Of a stretch of 6,518 nucleotides of DNA, positions 1 to 6,322 are shown piece by piece. The translations under genes were made by a program, and so were the position numbers. Source of the DNA: Thermoplasmata archaeon. Its GTDB lineage: Archaea; Thermoplasmatota; Thermoplasmata; WALJ01. Every line of letters starts with the position of its first letter. Within the stretch, counting starts at the first letter, position 1. The notes under the pieces were generated by a model. It ran no database searches. It was not told the DNA's origin and saw only the letters and a program-made list of their open reading frames with translations. The stretch is from assembly GCA_015522885.1 (NCBI GenBank), contig WALJ01000119.1, positions 1 to 6,518 of the forward strand. The letters run 5' to 3'.

Positions 1-116
1 TAAAGGGAGTTAACGAGGAAGAAGGAAAAGAGATACTGCTCAAAGAGGGAATAAGCGCGTTCTCGACGCTCGAAGATGCGGCGAAAGAGGCTGTTAAGCA
101 CGCAGGAGGTGCATGA
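1..116 (+). CDS. sucC: Succinyl-CoA synthetase beta subunit, C-terminal end (partial)
   Basis: Only the last 37 codons are present (reading frame from base 3, stop TGA at 114-116); the start lies outside the window. The visible tail contains [16 protein letters not shown] followed by a helical end, which resembles the last strand and helix of the beta-subunit ligase domain. The identity rests mainly on context: the next gene, one base downstream, is an unmistakable alpha subunit. The beta subunit carries the ATP-grasp nucleotide site and the succinate site of the enzyme that interconverts succinyl-CoA plus ADP/Pi with succinate, CoA and ATP in the citric acid cycle. The ribosome binding site of sucD lies inside this coding end, so the two are almost certainly co-transcribed and probably translationally coupled. 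Confidence 0.85.
   Translation, partial: KGVNEEEGKEILLKEGISAFSTLEDAAKEAVKHAGGA
104..110 (+). promoter_or_regulatory. Ribosome binding site of sucD
   Basis: AGGAGGT is an excellent match to the 16S anti-Shine-Dalgarno sequence and sits 7 bases before the ATG at 118. It decides the start: the in-frame ATG at 76 would add 14 residues that belong to the overlapping sucC end and has no such site. Confidence 0.85.
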
Positions 117-117
117 T

Positions 118-981
118 ATGGCGGTTCTTGTTGACAAGGATACGAAGGTGCAGGTTCAGGGGATAACCGGACATCAGGGAAGATACCACACCCGGGCGAT
201 GAAAGAGTTCGGAACGAATGTCGTAGCGGGAGTAACACCGGGGAAAGCAGGGGAAACCGTGGAAGGCGTGCCTGTCTTCAACACGGTTCGGGATGCCGTG
301 GATAACAGCGGTGCGAACACAAGCATAATCTTCGTTCCCGCACCTTTCACAATGGATGCGGTGATGGAGGCCGTGGACGCAGGGATAAGGCTCGTCATTA
401 CGATAACCGAGCATGTACCGGTTCACGATGCCATGAAGATGGTCTCCTATGCAAAGATGAAAGGCGCCAGAATAATAGGTCCGAACTGCCCCGGCCTCGC
501 ATCTCCCGGAAAGGCGAAGGTCGGAATACTTCCGAACATGGTGTTCAAAGAAGGAAACACGGGTGTTGTCTCCCGCTCCGGAACACTCACATACGAGATT
601 GTGAACTCACTTACGGAAGCGGGAATAGGGCAGAGCACCACCGTCGGAATAGGCGGAGACCCCGTGATAGGCACCAATTTCATAGAAATGCTGGAGCTCT
701 TTGAGAACGACCCCGAGACCGAGAGAATCGTCATGGTCGGCGAAATAGGCGGTACAGCCGAGGAAGAGGCCGCTGAATACATAAAACAGTATGTCAAAAA
801 GCCGGTTTACGCATACATCGCAGGAAGGACCGCACCGCCGGGGAAGAGGATGGGCCATGCAGGTGCAATCGTCACGAGAGGCAGAGGAACGGCGGAGAGC
901 AAGATAAGAGCTCTTGAATCCGCAGGAGTAAAAGTTGCGAAGGTGCCAACGGAGATTGCAAGGCTGATAAGGAGTGATTAA
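118..981 (+). CDS. sucD: Succinyl-CoA synthetase alpha subunit (ADP-forming)
   Basis: Encodes 287 residues, the normal length for this family. The alpha subunit binds CoA and carries the histidine that is phosphorylated during the reversible reaction succinyl-CoA + ADP + Pi = succinate + CoA + ATP. The N-terminal CoA-binding Rossmann domain shows GITGHQG at residues 15-21, followed by the [11 protein letters not shown] region (31-43). The middle has TEHVP (97-101) and GPNCPG (121-126). The C-terminal flavodoxin-like ligase domain has SRSGTLTYE (152-160), [10 protein letters not shown] (176-185) and the active-site loop GHAGAIV (246-252) with the phospho-accepting His247. All key residues are present, so the enzyme should be functional in the cytoplasm. 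The ATG at 118 is chosen over the in-frame ATG at 76 because of the strong ribosome binding site and the usual family start. The stop TAA (979-981) shares bases with the stop codon of the opposing gene. Confidence 0.97.
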   Translation: MAVLVDKDTKVQVQGITGHQGRYHTRAMKEFGTNVVAGVTPGKAGETVEGVPVFNTVRDAVDNSGANTSIIFVPAPFTMDAVMEAVDAGIRLVITITEHVPVHDAMKMVSYAKMKGARIIGPNCPGLASPGKAKVGILPNMVFKEGNTGVVSRSGTLTYEIVNSLTEAGIGQSTTVGIGGDPVIGTNFIEMLELFENDPETERIVMVGEIGGTAEEEAAEYIKQYVKKPVYAYIAGRTAPPGKRMGHAGAIVTRGRGTAESKIRALESAGVKVAKVPTEIARLIRSD

Positions 982-1325
982 AACCCTTTCATCAATTCCA
1001 TAAGCTCTTTTTCGAATAGAGATGTGAATGACTGCACCATTTCGTCCCTTATTTTCGGAGGCGCTGCTTCGAGTCCGAGCTTTGACGACGCTTTTGCCAG
1101 CTTTATGAGGGCATATGCTTCCTTGAGCCTCGCTTCTATGAGAGTTTCCACTGCTTCGCCAATCTCTTTCTTTATCTCCGGGTTCTTCTCCAGAGTTTCT
1201 TTCATCTTGTTCTTTATCTCATCCTTCAGCAGGTCTCTGAATGATTCCATCATTATGTTCTCTATCTGGAGAGCGCTCCCAGTCGTCTTCATCATCTCCT
1301 TTATCAGGTCTTCGGGGTCGTTCAT
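978..1325 (-). CDS. Conserved-looking 115-residue helical protein of unknown function
   Basis: I do not recognise a named family. The 115-residue product is almost entirely predicted helix and rich in Glu, Lys, Leu and Met, with no signal peptide, membrane segment or Cys/His metal site. A segment reading [18 protein letters not shown], followed by [19 protein letters not shown] and a Pro-Pro turn before the last helix, has the regular look of a small conserved archaeal protein rather than chance. The ATG at 1325 is preferred over an in-frame ATG at 1385. A TATA box lies 26 bases before the later start, giving a leaderless or near-leaderless transcript, and the earlier start would lie inside the MITE-like element. 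The gene converges on sucD, and the two stop codons (978-980 and 979-981) overlap, so there is no intergenic terminator. A structural or nucleoid-associated role is possible but not shown. Confidence 0.72.
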   Translation of the reverse strand: MNDPEDLIKEMMKTTGSALQIENIMMESFRDLLKDEIKNKMKETLEKNPEIKKEIGEAVETLIEARLKEAYALIKLAKASSKLGLEAAPPKIRDEMVQSFTSLFEKELMELMKGF

Positions 1326-1350
1326 GTTATCACAATAGAATAAGGGGTGG

Positions 1351-1358
1351 CTTATAAG
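1351..1358 (-). promoter_or_regulatory. Archaeal TATA box for the 115-residue protein gene
   Basis: The palindromic octamer CTTATAAG, read on the minus strand within ACCTTATAAGCC, lies so that TTATAA ends 26 bases before the ATG at 1325. Archaeal transcription usually starts about 22-27 bases downstream of the box, so the mRNA would begin at or within a few bases of the start codon. This also explains the lack of a good Shine-Dalgarno sequence: only GTGAT is seen, 4 bases from the ATG. Confidence 0.6.
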
Positions 1359-1371
1359 GTTTCCCATGAAA

Positions 1372-1395
1372 TTGCTGTGTTGCATAACTCGCTCT
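1372..1395 (+). repeat. Left terminal inverted repeat of the MITE-like element
   Basis: A 24-bp arm whose outer 13 bases, TTGCTGTGTTGCA, match the right arm perfectly; the inner 11 positions match at 6. It overlaps the first hairpin arm at 1383-1390. Confidence 0.6.
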
Positions 1396-1443
1396 GAGTT
1401 ATGGAATACCCTTGCGGCTCCATAACTTGTTTCTTTGTTATGG
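1383..1443. repeat. Four alternately complementary arms forming competing hairpins
   Basis: Arm A CATAACTC (1383-1390), arm B GAGTTATGGA (1396-1405), arm C TCCATAACT (1419-1427) and arm D GTTATGG (1437-1443). A pairs with B (8 bp, 5-base loop), B with C (9 bp, 13-base loop) and C with D (7 bp, 10-base loop), so the folds exclude one another. B and D are both followed by AATA, and the A-B and C-D units are repeated at about 38-39 bp. They lie inside the left part of the MITE-like element, so they may belong to its transposition biology rather than to host regulation. Confidence 0.55.
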
Positions 1444-1569
1444 AATATTTTACCTGATTTTCACAGATTCAACAGCATATTGTATATCATAAATTTCCTC
1501 TTTGCTTCTTGAATTGCAGATATCTGGCTATGAGTCTCTGAGCAGAAGCCTTTGATGTTTAAAGACTGT

Positions 1570-1593
1570 AAAACTATTTGTGCAACACAGCAA
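1570..1593 (-). repeat. Right terminal inverted repeat of the MITE-like element
   Basis: Inverted copy of the left arm. Read on the minus strand it begins TTGCTGTGTTGCACAAAT. Its outer tip is 22 bases from the scpA stop codon. Confidence 0.6.
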
Positions 1594-1615
1594 CGAATGT
1601 CGTTAGAACGGCTCA

Positions 1616-2557
1616 TCACACTGTGCAGAGAGTAAGCTCTTTTCTCTTCATCTCTTTTTCTTCCATGATGATTTCCGGAGGTTCCAGCGTATTGCCGTTT
1701 TCGTCTCTCGGCATTATGTTCTCTATGTTGATATCGCTTTCCGGGCTGTTCTGCCATATCCGTATCCTGTTTCGGTTTGCAAGGAACAGTATGGCCACAA
1801 AGACCTTTATGATGTCCTCCTTGGTTCCGTCGGTGAGCGCCATAAGAGACGTTTTCCTTCCCTCGAGGTCCTTTATTCTGTTCCAGACCTCCTTTATCTC
1901 CTCTTCTATGTCCTCTTTGTGAGAAATATCCGGCATCTCTATTTCCATCTTTTTCGCATTTTTCCGTATTTTCTCCACTTTCTCCCTGAGTTCAGCCTCT
2001 TTTCTCGCCTCTTCGAAGGCGTCCACAAGCTCAATGAGAGTAACCTTTCTCTCCGCTCTGTATCTGACAGCGGCATTTATCGGAGCTTCCTCCGAATTCA
2101 CTACGGTATCAGTGAAACTTATGTCGTCTATGTTCTCATAGGCATCGAATTCCCAAGGGGACCAGTCCTTGAAGAAGAACTCCATATCTTCCATACCCTC
2201 CGCTTTGGAGAGTGTGGCATCGCTCTGCTTTTTCAGAACCGACCATGCGAGAAAGATTATCTTTCCGGCAACTATGAAATCCACATTCTCCGACTTCCTT
2301 ATCTCCCGAATATACGCATTCGAGAACTCCACGAGGTCTATGTTCCATGGGTCAACGTCATCATTGAGCGCCATGGAAAGTATTCTGGCTATTTCCCTGT
2401 CAACCGGATTGTCAGTGCTGAACTCGCCGTTTTTCACGCTTTCGAGTATGCCCAGATACTTTGTGAACCGGCTTCCGTCATCATAGTCATCCAGTATGGC
2501 TTTCTGGAAGTTTATGTGCTGCTCTATCTCCTGATACCTTTCTATCGCCTCGCTCAT
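1616..2557 (-). CDS. scpA: Segregation and condensation protein A (kleisin)
   Basis: Encodes 313 residues. ScpA is the kleisin that bridges the two ATPase heads of an SMC dimer and closes the ring that folds and segregates the chromosome. The N-terminal SMC-binding region (about 50-115) shows DPWNIDLVEFSNAYI (69-83) and FIVAGKIIFLAWSVLKKQS (94-112), the classic ScpA helices. The acidic middle is less conserved; RKVTLIELVDAFEEA (170-184) is the second family motif. The C-terminal winged helix (about 215-280) contains EDIIKVFVAILFLANRNRIRIW, the region that contacts an SMC head. A polar tail of about 30 residues follows. The start ATG overlaps the smc stop (ATGA, 2554-2557) and is preceded by GGAGG, so translation is coupled to smc, which fits an obligate complex. 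The ~50 residues before the first family motif are not diagnostic. No scpB follows; after the stop (1616-1618) comes the MITE-like element. Confidence 0.93.
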   Translation of the reverse strand: MSEAIERYQEIEQHINFQKAILDDYDDGSRFTKYLGILESVKNGEFSTDNPVDREIARILSMALNDDVDPWNIDLVEFSNAYIREIRKSENVDFIVAGKIIFLAWSVLKKQSDATLSKAEGMEDMEFFFKDWSPWEFDAYENIDDISFTDTVVNSEEAPINAAVRYRAERKVTLIELVDAFEEARKEAELREKVEKIRKNAKKMEIEMPDISHKEDIEEEIKEVWNRIKDLEGRKTSLMALTDGTKEDIIKVFVAILFLANRNRIRIWQNSPESDINIENIMPRDENGNTLEPPEIIMEEKEMKRKELTLCTV

Positions 2558-5500
2558 GCGCTCGCCTCCGCTTCTGTATTGGCCTCGTACTCCTTCTGTT
2601 CCTCTTCAGGCTCTTTTATGGTGCTCAGGTCCACTTTATGTATTATTCTTGTGACTCCGTCGCCTATCATCGTGGCGCCTATGAGGTGGTCCGCATGCTT
2701 TAGCAGGGCCTTCCTGTGCGATATCGCTATGAACTGCGCTCTCTTCGAGGAGCGCTCTATTCTCTCCCCCACAAGCTCGGAATTCAGACCGTCAAGGTTC
2801 CCATCCACTTCATCGAGAAGATAGAACGGGGACGGGTCATATTCCTGTATCGCAAACACGAACGCAAGTGCCACAAGGCTCTTCTCACCGCCGGAGAGAG
2901 CCTCTATGCGGTATACCTTCTTTCCTCTCGGCCTTGCGGTTATGCTCATTCCTCCTTCGAATGGGGATTCCGGGTTATCAAGGCTCAGCTCACCTTCGCC
3001 TCCGTTAGAGAGCTCCGCATATATATTCTTGAAATTCTCATTCACGGCGCTGAACACCCTGAAGAATGCATCCTTCTTCTTCTCTTCAAGCTCTTTTTCC
3101 ATATTTATGAGCTCTTTCTTCTGCTCTTTCAGCTTTTCTGTCTCTTCTTTCAACTCACCGTATCTCCTTGTCTGCGTATCATAATCTTCTACTGCCTTGA
3201 AATTCACATAGCCTATCTCGGCCATCTCAAGCTCGCACGCCCTTATGGTCTTCTTCAGTCTGTCCATGGAAGGCACCGGCTCTTTTACCTCTATCCCATA
3301 GCCTCTGTATTCTTCCTCAAGCTCGATTATGCTCGCATCCACTGATTCCAGTTTTGTCTTGAGTCCGAGGATATAGTCCTGTTTCGTTTCCAGCATGGTC
3401 TTCGCTCGCTCTATCTCCGCCTTCACCTTCGCTTCCTCGGATATCAGAAGCTCCCTCTTCTCGCGGAGCGCTCTCATCTCTTCTTCTATCCCTGTGTTAA
3501 CCTGCAGAACCGCCTCTAGCTCGCCGTTAAGCCTGAATTTTTCCTTTTTCTTCTCTTCCACGGCCTTCTTTTTCTCCGAAATACTGTTTTCAATGGAGGA
3601 GATTCTTTCCTTTCTTTCTTTGCTCACCCGTTCCAACGAGCCTATCTCGCCTTCCGTACCCTTCAGTTCTATTTCCAGAGCCCTGACATTCTCCGAGAGA
3701 TGTGTATGTACCTCTTCCAGTTCCCTGATTTTGTTCTGAATCTCCTCGGGCATCAGTGAATTGCTCTCTTCTTCAATCTCTTTGAGCACTTTTTCCTGCT
3801 CTTTCACGGTATTTTCCTGCTCTTTAACCTTTTCCGAGATTTCCGCAAATGTACCTTCGATTCTCGAGATTTCCATGGAAATCCCTTTCAGACTGGCTTT
3901 CAGTTCTTCCAGTTTTGAATTGTACTCCCTTTCCTTCATCCGCAGGGACTCTATCTTCGAATTGGTCTCGCTGTCCTTTTCCGCCTCATTCACGGCTGAT
4001 TCCAGCTCTTCCAGTCTCATTCTTATGTCCGTAAGCCTCGTACTTATCTTTTCAGCGGCTCCCCTTCTTTCCATGAGTTTTTTGCCCAGCTCTTCAACCT
4101 CTTTGTTCCTTCCCGATTTCATTCGGACGGTGGTTCCGCCTATCATGGCACCGCTGGCTTCTATTAGCTCCCCGCCCAGTGTTACCAGTCTTACTCCGCC
4201 CATAAGCTTTCTGGCAGTATCGAGGTTCTTGCTTATCAGAGTGTCGCCGAAGACATACCAGATAGCGGCTCTGTATCTCTCATCGTATTCCGCAAGGTCA
4301 ACAGTGAAACCAATCACACCGTCCTTTCCGGATGTCAGTATCGCTTTGCCCGACGGTCTCCCTATTCTCATCTTGTTGAGCGGCAGAAATGTCGCTCTTC
4401 CGAGCTTTTCATCCTTCAGATATCTTATCGCCTTTGCGGCCACCTCGTCGCTCTCCACGACAACCGCTTTGACCCTGTTTCCGGCCGCTGTCTCTATCGC
4501 CTTCGCATATTTTTCGTCGTAGGATATAAGTTCCTCGACTGTGCCTATTATCCCTTTGATCTTTCCTCTGTCTCTCGCTTCCAGTATAGCACTCACCGCA
4601 CCCATGCCGCCTCTGCGTGCGTCCATCTTCGCCTTTTCCACGGCATAACGCTCGTTTATTCGTGATATTTCTCTCTGAAGCTTTGAGAGTTCCTCGGATT
4701 TCTCTCTTTCTTCCACGCGGAGCGCAAACAGCTCCTGCTTCATGGATTTCAGTTCTTTCGAGGAGTATTTTCCCCCTTTTCCGAGGTTTTTTAACTGCCA
4801 TTTCGCATCCTTAATTCCGAACTCCGCATCCTTTTTCCTCTCTTCGAGTTCCGCCTTCTTTTCCCTGAGGCTTCTCAGCCGTTCTTCCGCCTTCACCTTC
4901 TCTTCCCTATCTTCGGACAGTCTCCTGATAGTTTCCCGGTGGGCCTCCGAAATCTTTGAGTACTTTTTTCTCAATTCCTTTCCCCTTGTTGATGATTTTG
5001 AATTCTTATCTTTCAGGGATTTCAGCTCTTCGAATATCTTTTTGAGTTCTTCTTTCTTTTTATTCAGCTCTTCCGAGGACTCTTTCTTGGTATCTCTGAG
5101 TTTTTTCAGCTCTTTCTTCTCTTCTTCCAGCCTCTTATTCTCAGCTTCTCCACTTCTGGACATCTCCCTTATGTCGTCCTCCGCACTCTCTATGAAATTG
5201 TCTATTCGTGCTATCGCGAGGCGATATCCGTCTATCTGCTCCTTGACCTTCTTTGCCTCGTCGCCCCATCCGGAGGCAGCATCTTCCTCCGTCTTCTTCA
5301 TCTCTTCCGCTATTTCTCCGAGTTTGCCCTTCATCTCCTCTATCTTTTTGCCCAGTTCCTCTTTTTCGTTTTCAAAGTCAAGTATGCTCTTTTTTATGCT
5401 CTCCCTCTCGGCAGACATAGCGGAGACCTTCTTATATGCAAACTGGGCTTTTGCCAGTTCCATTCTGTCCTGAAGTTCCCTGTATTTCAGAGCCGCACTT

Positions 5501-6144
5501 CTGTCGGAATCGAGCTCTTTCAGCCTCATCTCTATCTCATCCATTCTGACGGATATCTTCTCCAGATTGTCCTCAAGCTCCAGCCTCTTGTTTCTGGCTT
5601 TCTCCATTTCCTCATCGAGATGCGTGGTACCTGCGATGCTCTCTATTATTCTCCTCCTTTCCACGCTGCCCATATTGACTATTCTCGTGACATCTCCCTG
5701 CTGGACCATGTTGTATCCGTCGGATGATATGCCCGCATAAGCGAGGAGTTCCTCGAATTCGCCAAGCGTGGACTTGTTGCCGTTTATGTAGAAATAGCTT
5801 CCGTAGCCCTGTTTGCTTTCCTTGGAGCGCTTGATGACCCTTGTCAGATGAACCTCGTCGTATCCGACGGGTATGGTTTTGTCATTGTTATCGAAGACAA
5901 GGGTTACCCTGCACTTTTCTGCCGGCTTTCCGTTCTTTCCACCGTTCCATATAAGTTCGAGCAGGTTACCCGCCCTTATGGCCTTCGAACTCTTCGGTCC
6001 GAGGACAAAGAGGATGGCGTCCGAGATGTTGGATTTTCCGCTACCGTTTGGCCCTGTAACCGCTGTAAAACCCTCTTTGAACGGTATTTTTACACTGCCT
6101 TTTATCGACTTGAAGTTCTCCAACTGAATCTCTTTCAGATACAT
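2554..6144 (-). CDS. smc: Chromosome segregation protein SMC
   Basis: Encodes 1196 residues, a full-length SMC. It is an ATPase that dimerises through its hinge and, with kleisin, forms the ring-shaped condensin-like complex on DNA. The N-terminal head has Walker A GPNGSGKS (31-38; bases 6031-6054) and a Q-loop in MVQQGDV (146-152). A coiled coil of about 180-510 is rich in Glu and Lys. The hinge spans about 513-670 (bases 4135-4608) and ends in the conserved GAMIGG. A second coiled coil of similar length runs to about 1020. The C-terminal head has the signature LSGGEK (1083-1088; bases 2881-2898), Walker B FYLLDEVD with catalytic Glu1112, and the switch His1143 in ISHR. All ATPase motifs are intact. 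The tail after residue 1165 is acidic. The ATG at 6144 is chosen over the in-frame ATG at 6177 because of GAGGTG at 6150-6155 and because SMCs typically begin MYLKEI-L-NFKS. It is the first gene of the smc-scpA operon. Confidence 0.97.
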   Translation of the reverse strand: MYLKEIQLENFKSIKGSVKIPFKEGFTAVTGPNGSGKSNISDAILFVLGPKSSKAIRAGNLLELIWNGGKNGKPAEKCRVTLVFDNNDKTIPVGYDEVHLTRVIKRSKESKQGYGSYFYINGNKSTLGEFEELLAYAGISSDGYNMVQQGDVTRIVNMGSVERRRIIESIAGTTHLDEEMEKARNKRLELEDNLEKISVRMDEIEMRLKELDSDRSAALKYRELQDRMELAKAQFAYKKVSAMSAERESIKKSILDFENEKEELGKKIEEMKGKLGEIAEEMKKTEEDAASGWGDEAKKVKEQIDGYRLAIARIDNFIESAEDDIREMSRSGEAENKRLEEEKKELKKLRDTKKESSEELNKKKEELKKIFEELKSLKDKNSKSSTRGKELRKKYSKISEAHRETIRRLSEDREEKVKAEERLRSLREKKAELEERKKDAEFGIKDAKWQLKNLGKGGKYSSKELKSMKQELFALRVEEREKSEELSKLQREISRINERYAVEKAKMDARRGGMGAVSAILEARDRGKIKGIIGTVEELISYDEKYAKAIETAAGNRVKAVVVESDEVAAKAIRYLKDEKLGRATFLPLNKMRIGRPSGKAILTSGKDGVIGFTVDLAEYDERYRAAIWYVFGDTLISKNLDTARKLMGGVRLVTLGGELIEASGAMIGGTTVRMKSGRNKEVEELGKKLMERRGAAEKISTRLTDIRMRLEELESAVNEAEKDSETNSKIESLRMKEREYNSKLEELKASLKGISMEISRIEGTFAEISEKVKEQENTVKEQEKVLKEIEEESNSLMPEEIQNKIRELEEVHTHLSENVRALEIELKGTEGEIGSLERVSKERKERISSIENSISEKKKAVEEKKKEKFRLNGELEAVLQVNTGIEEEMRALREKRELLISEEAKVKAEIERAKTMLETKQDYILGLKTKLESVDASIIELEEEYRGYGIEVKEPVPSMDRLKKTIRACELEMAEIGYVNFKAVEDYDTQTRRYGELKEETEKLKEQKKELINMEKELEEKKKDAFFRVFSAVNENFKNIYAELSNGGEGELSLDNPESPFEGGMSITARPRGKKVYRIEALSGGEKSLVALAFVFAIQEYDPSPFYLLDEVDGNLDGLNSELVGERIERSSKRAQFIAISHRKALLKHADHLIGATMIGDGVTRIIHKVDLSTIKEPEEEQKEYEANTEAEASA
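2565..2569 (-). promoter_or_regulatory. Ribosome binding site of scpA inside the smc 3' end
   Basis: GGAGG on the minus strand ends 7 bases before the scpA ATG at 2557, within the last codons of smc. With the ATGA overlap this supports coupled translation and confirms the scpA start. Confidence 0.7.
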
Positions 6145-6188
6145 AACGCCACCTCTTTCGGACGGGATTTCGGACATTTGCGCAGCAT
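6135..6188 (-). other. Possible 17-codon upstream reading frame overlapping the smc start
   Basis: ATG at 6188 opens a frame MLRKCPKSRPKEVALCI that stops at TGA 6135-6137, 10 bases inside smc in another frame. AAGGAG at 6193-6198 lies 4 bases before it, a slightly short spacing. If it is translated, terminating ribosomes would arrive at the smc start. It may be chance: it is only in the transcript if transcription begins well upstream of 6188. Confidence 0.18.
6150..6155 (-). promoter_or_regulatory. Ribosome binding site of smc
   Basis: GAGGTG on the minus strand, 5 bases before the ATG at 6144. The alternative upstream ATG at 6177 has no comparable site, so this settles the start. Confidence 0.75.
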
Positions 6189-6216
6189 TGCGCTCCTTTT
6201 TTCTCTATTTTCGGGC

Positions 6217-6224
6217 ATTTTTAT
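6217..6224 (-). promoter_or_regulatory. Candidate TATA box for smc-scpA
   Basis: ATAAAAAT on the minus strand. Transcription would begin near 6192-6194, leaving a leader of about 50 bases that includes the GAGGTG ribosome binding site. The alternative is the TTTAAATA element at 6288-6295, which would give a leader of about 120 bases. Confidence 0.35.
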
Positions 6225-6246
6225 CCCTCGCTGAGTGCATCCCAAG

Positions 6247-6279
6247 GTCCGACGATTGTCGGACAATTGTCAGATAATA
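6247..6279. repeat. Three 11-bp direct repeats, operator-like array
   Basis: Units at 6247-6257, 6258-6268 and 6269-6279 follow the pattern GTCNGAYRATW: a GTC-N-GAC dyad (GTC-N-GAT in the third) plus an A/T-rich tetrad. Dyad centres at 6250, 6261 and 6272 are 11 bp apart, so they lie on one face of the DNA. The middle unit is a stronger palindrome: ATTGTC-G-GACAAT (6255-6267) is perfect and extends to 21 bp (6251-6271) with one mismatched pair. A fourth unit, GTCTGACAGAA, is at 6312-6322. The array lies just upstream of the rightward TATA-like element and over the predicted start for the leftward TTTAAATA box. It looks like a binding array for a dimeric regulator that I cannot name. Confidence 0.6.
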
Positions 6280-6286
6280 TGAGCTA

Positions 6287-6296
6287 CTATTTAAAA
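6287..6296. promoter_or_regulatory. Bidirectional TATA-like element
   Basis: CTATTTAAAA on the plus strand. Read leftward it contains TTTAAATA, a textbook archaeal TATA box that could serve smc with a start near 6263. Read rightward it is TATTTAAAA, whose expected start near 6319 falls a few bases before the GTG at 6323, giving a near-leaderless mRNA for the HhH gene. Confidence 0.5.
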
Positions 6297-6311
6297 CTTT
6301 TGATGCCTTTT

Positions 6312-6322
6312 GTCTGACAGAA
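6312..6322. promoter_or_regulatory. Fourth operator-like unit over the predicted rightward start
   Basis: GTCTGACAGAA has the same GTC-N-GAC core as the three tandem units. It is part of a 15-bp inverted repeat (6308-6322) with one mismatched pair. Its centre (6315) is 43 bp from the third tandem unit. Its position at the predicted transcription start and directly before the GTG suits a repressor site. Confidence 0.45.

Larger units (their letters stand above)
1372..1593. mobile_element. MITE-like element or internally deleted insertion sequence (222 bp)
   Basis: TTGCTGTGTTGCA at 1372-1384 recurs as a perfect inverted copy at 1581-1593. The match continues imperfectly inward to 24 bp (19 of 24 paired), with the core at the outer tips and the match fading inward, as expected for transposon ends. 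The interior is A/T-rich, unlike the flanking genes, and has no transposase-sized reading frame. The CTGTGTTGCA type of end loosely resembles termini of several DDE-transposase insertion sequence families, but I cannot assign one. No convincing target-site duplication is visible: only GAA at 1368-1370 and 1595-1597, offset by one base from the repeat tips. It sits between the stop of scpA and the promoter of the 115-residue protein gene, disrupting neither. Together with 1326-1371 and 1594-1615 it makes up the gene-free stretch here. Confidence 0.55.

Noticed and set aside
76..117. A 14-residue N-terminal extension of sucD from the ATG at 76.
   Set aside because: This stretch is the coding end of sucC, and AGGAGGT sits correctly for the ATG at 118.
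1461..1616. A 51-codon minus-strand frame whose ATG overlaps the scpA stop (TGATG), which looks like a coupled third gene of the operon.
   Set aside because: All but its first 7 or 8 codons lie inside the MITE-like element, the codon use differs from smc and scpA, and the product resembles nothing I recognise, so the overlap is probably accidental.
1919..2824. A 301-codon plus-strand frame opposite scpA and the smc 3' end.
   Set aside because: It lies antisense to two genes with intact family motifs, and its translation shows no coherent domain.
3761..4522. Long plus-strand open frames opposite smc (here and at 2716-3345 and 4742-5473), rich in Ser and Phe.
   Set aside because: They are antisense shadows of the Glu/Lys/Leu-rich SMC coiled coils, are low in complexity, and have no family motif.
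6145..6177. An 11-residue N-terminal extension of SMC from the ATG at 6177.
   Set aside because: There is no ribosome binding site for it, whereas GAGGTG precedes the ATG at 6144, where SMC proteins normally begin.
6247..6279. Reading the tandem 11-bp units as the start of a CRISPR array.
   Set aside because: The units are far too short, are contiguous without spacers, and number only three.
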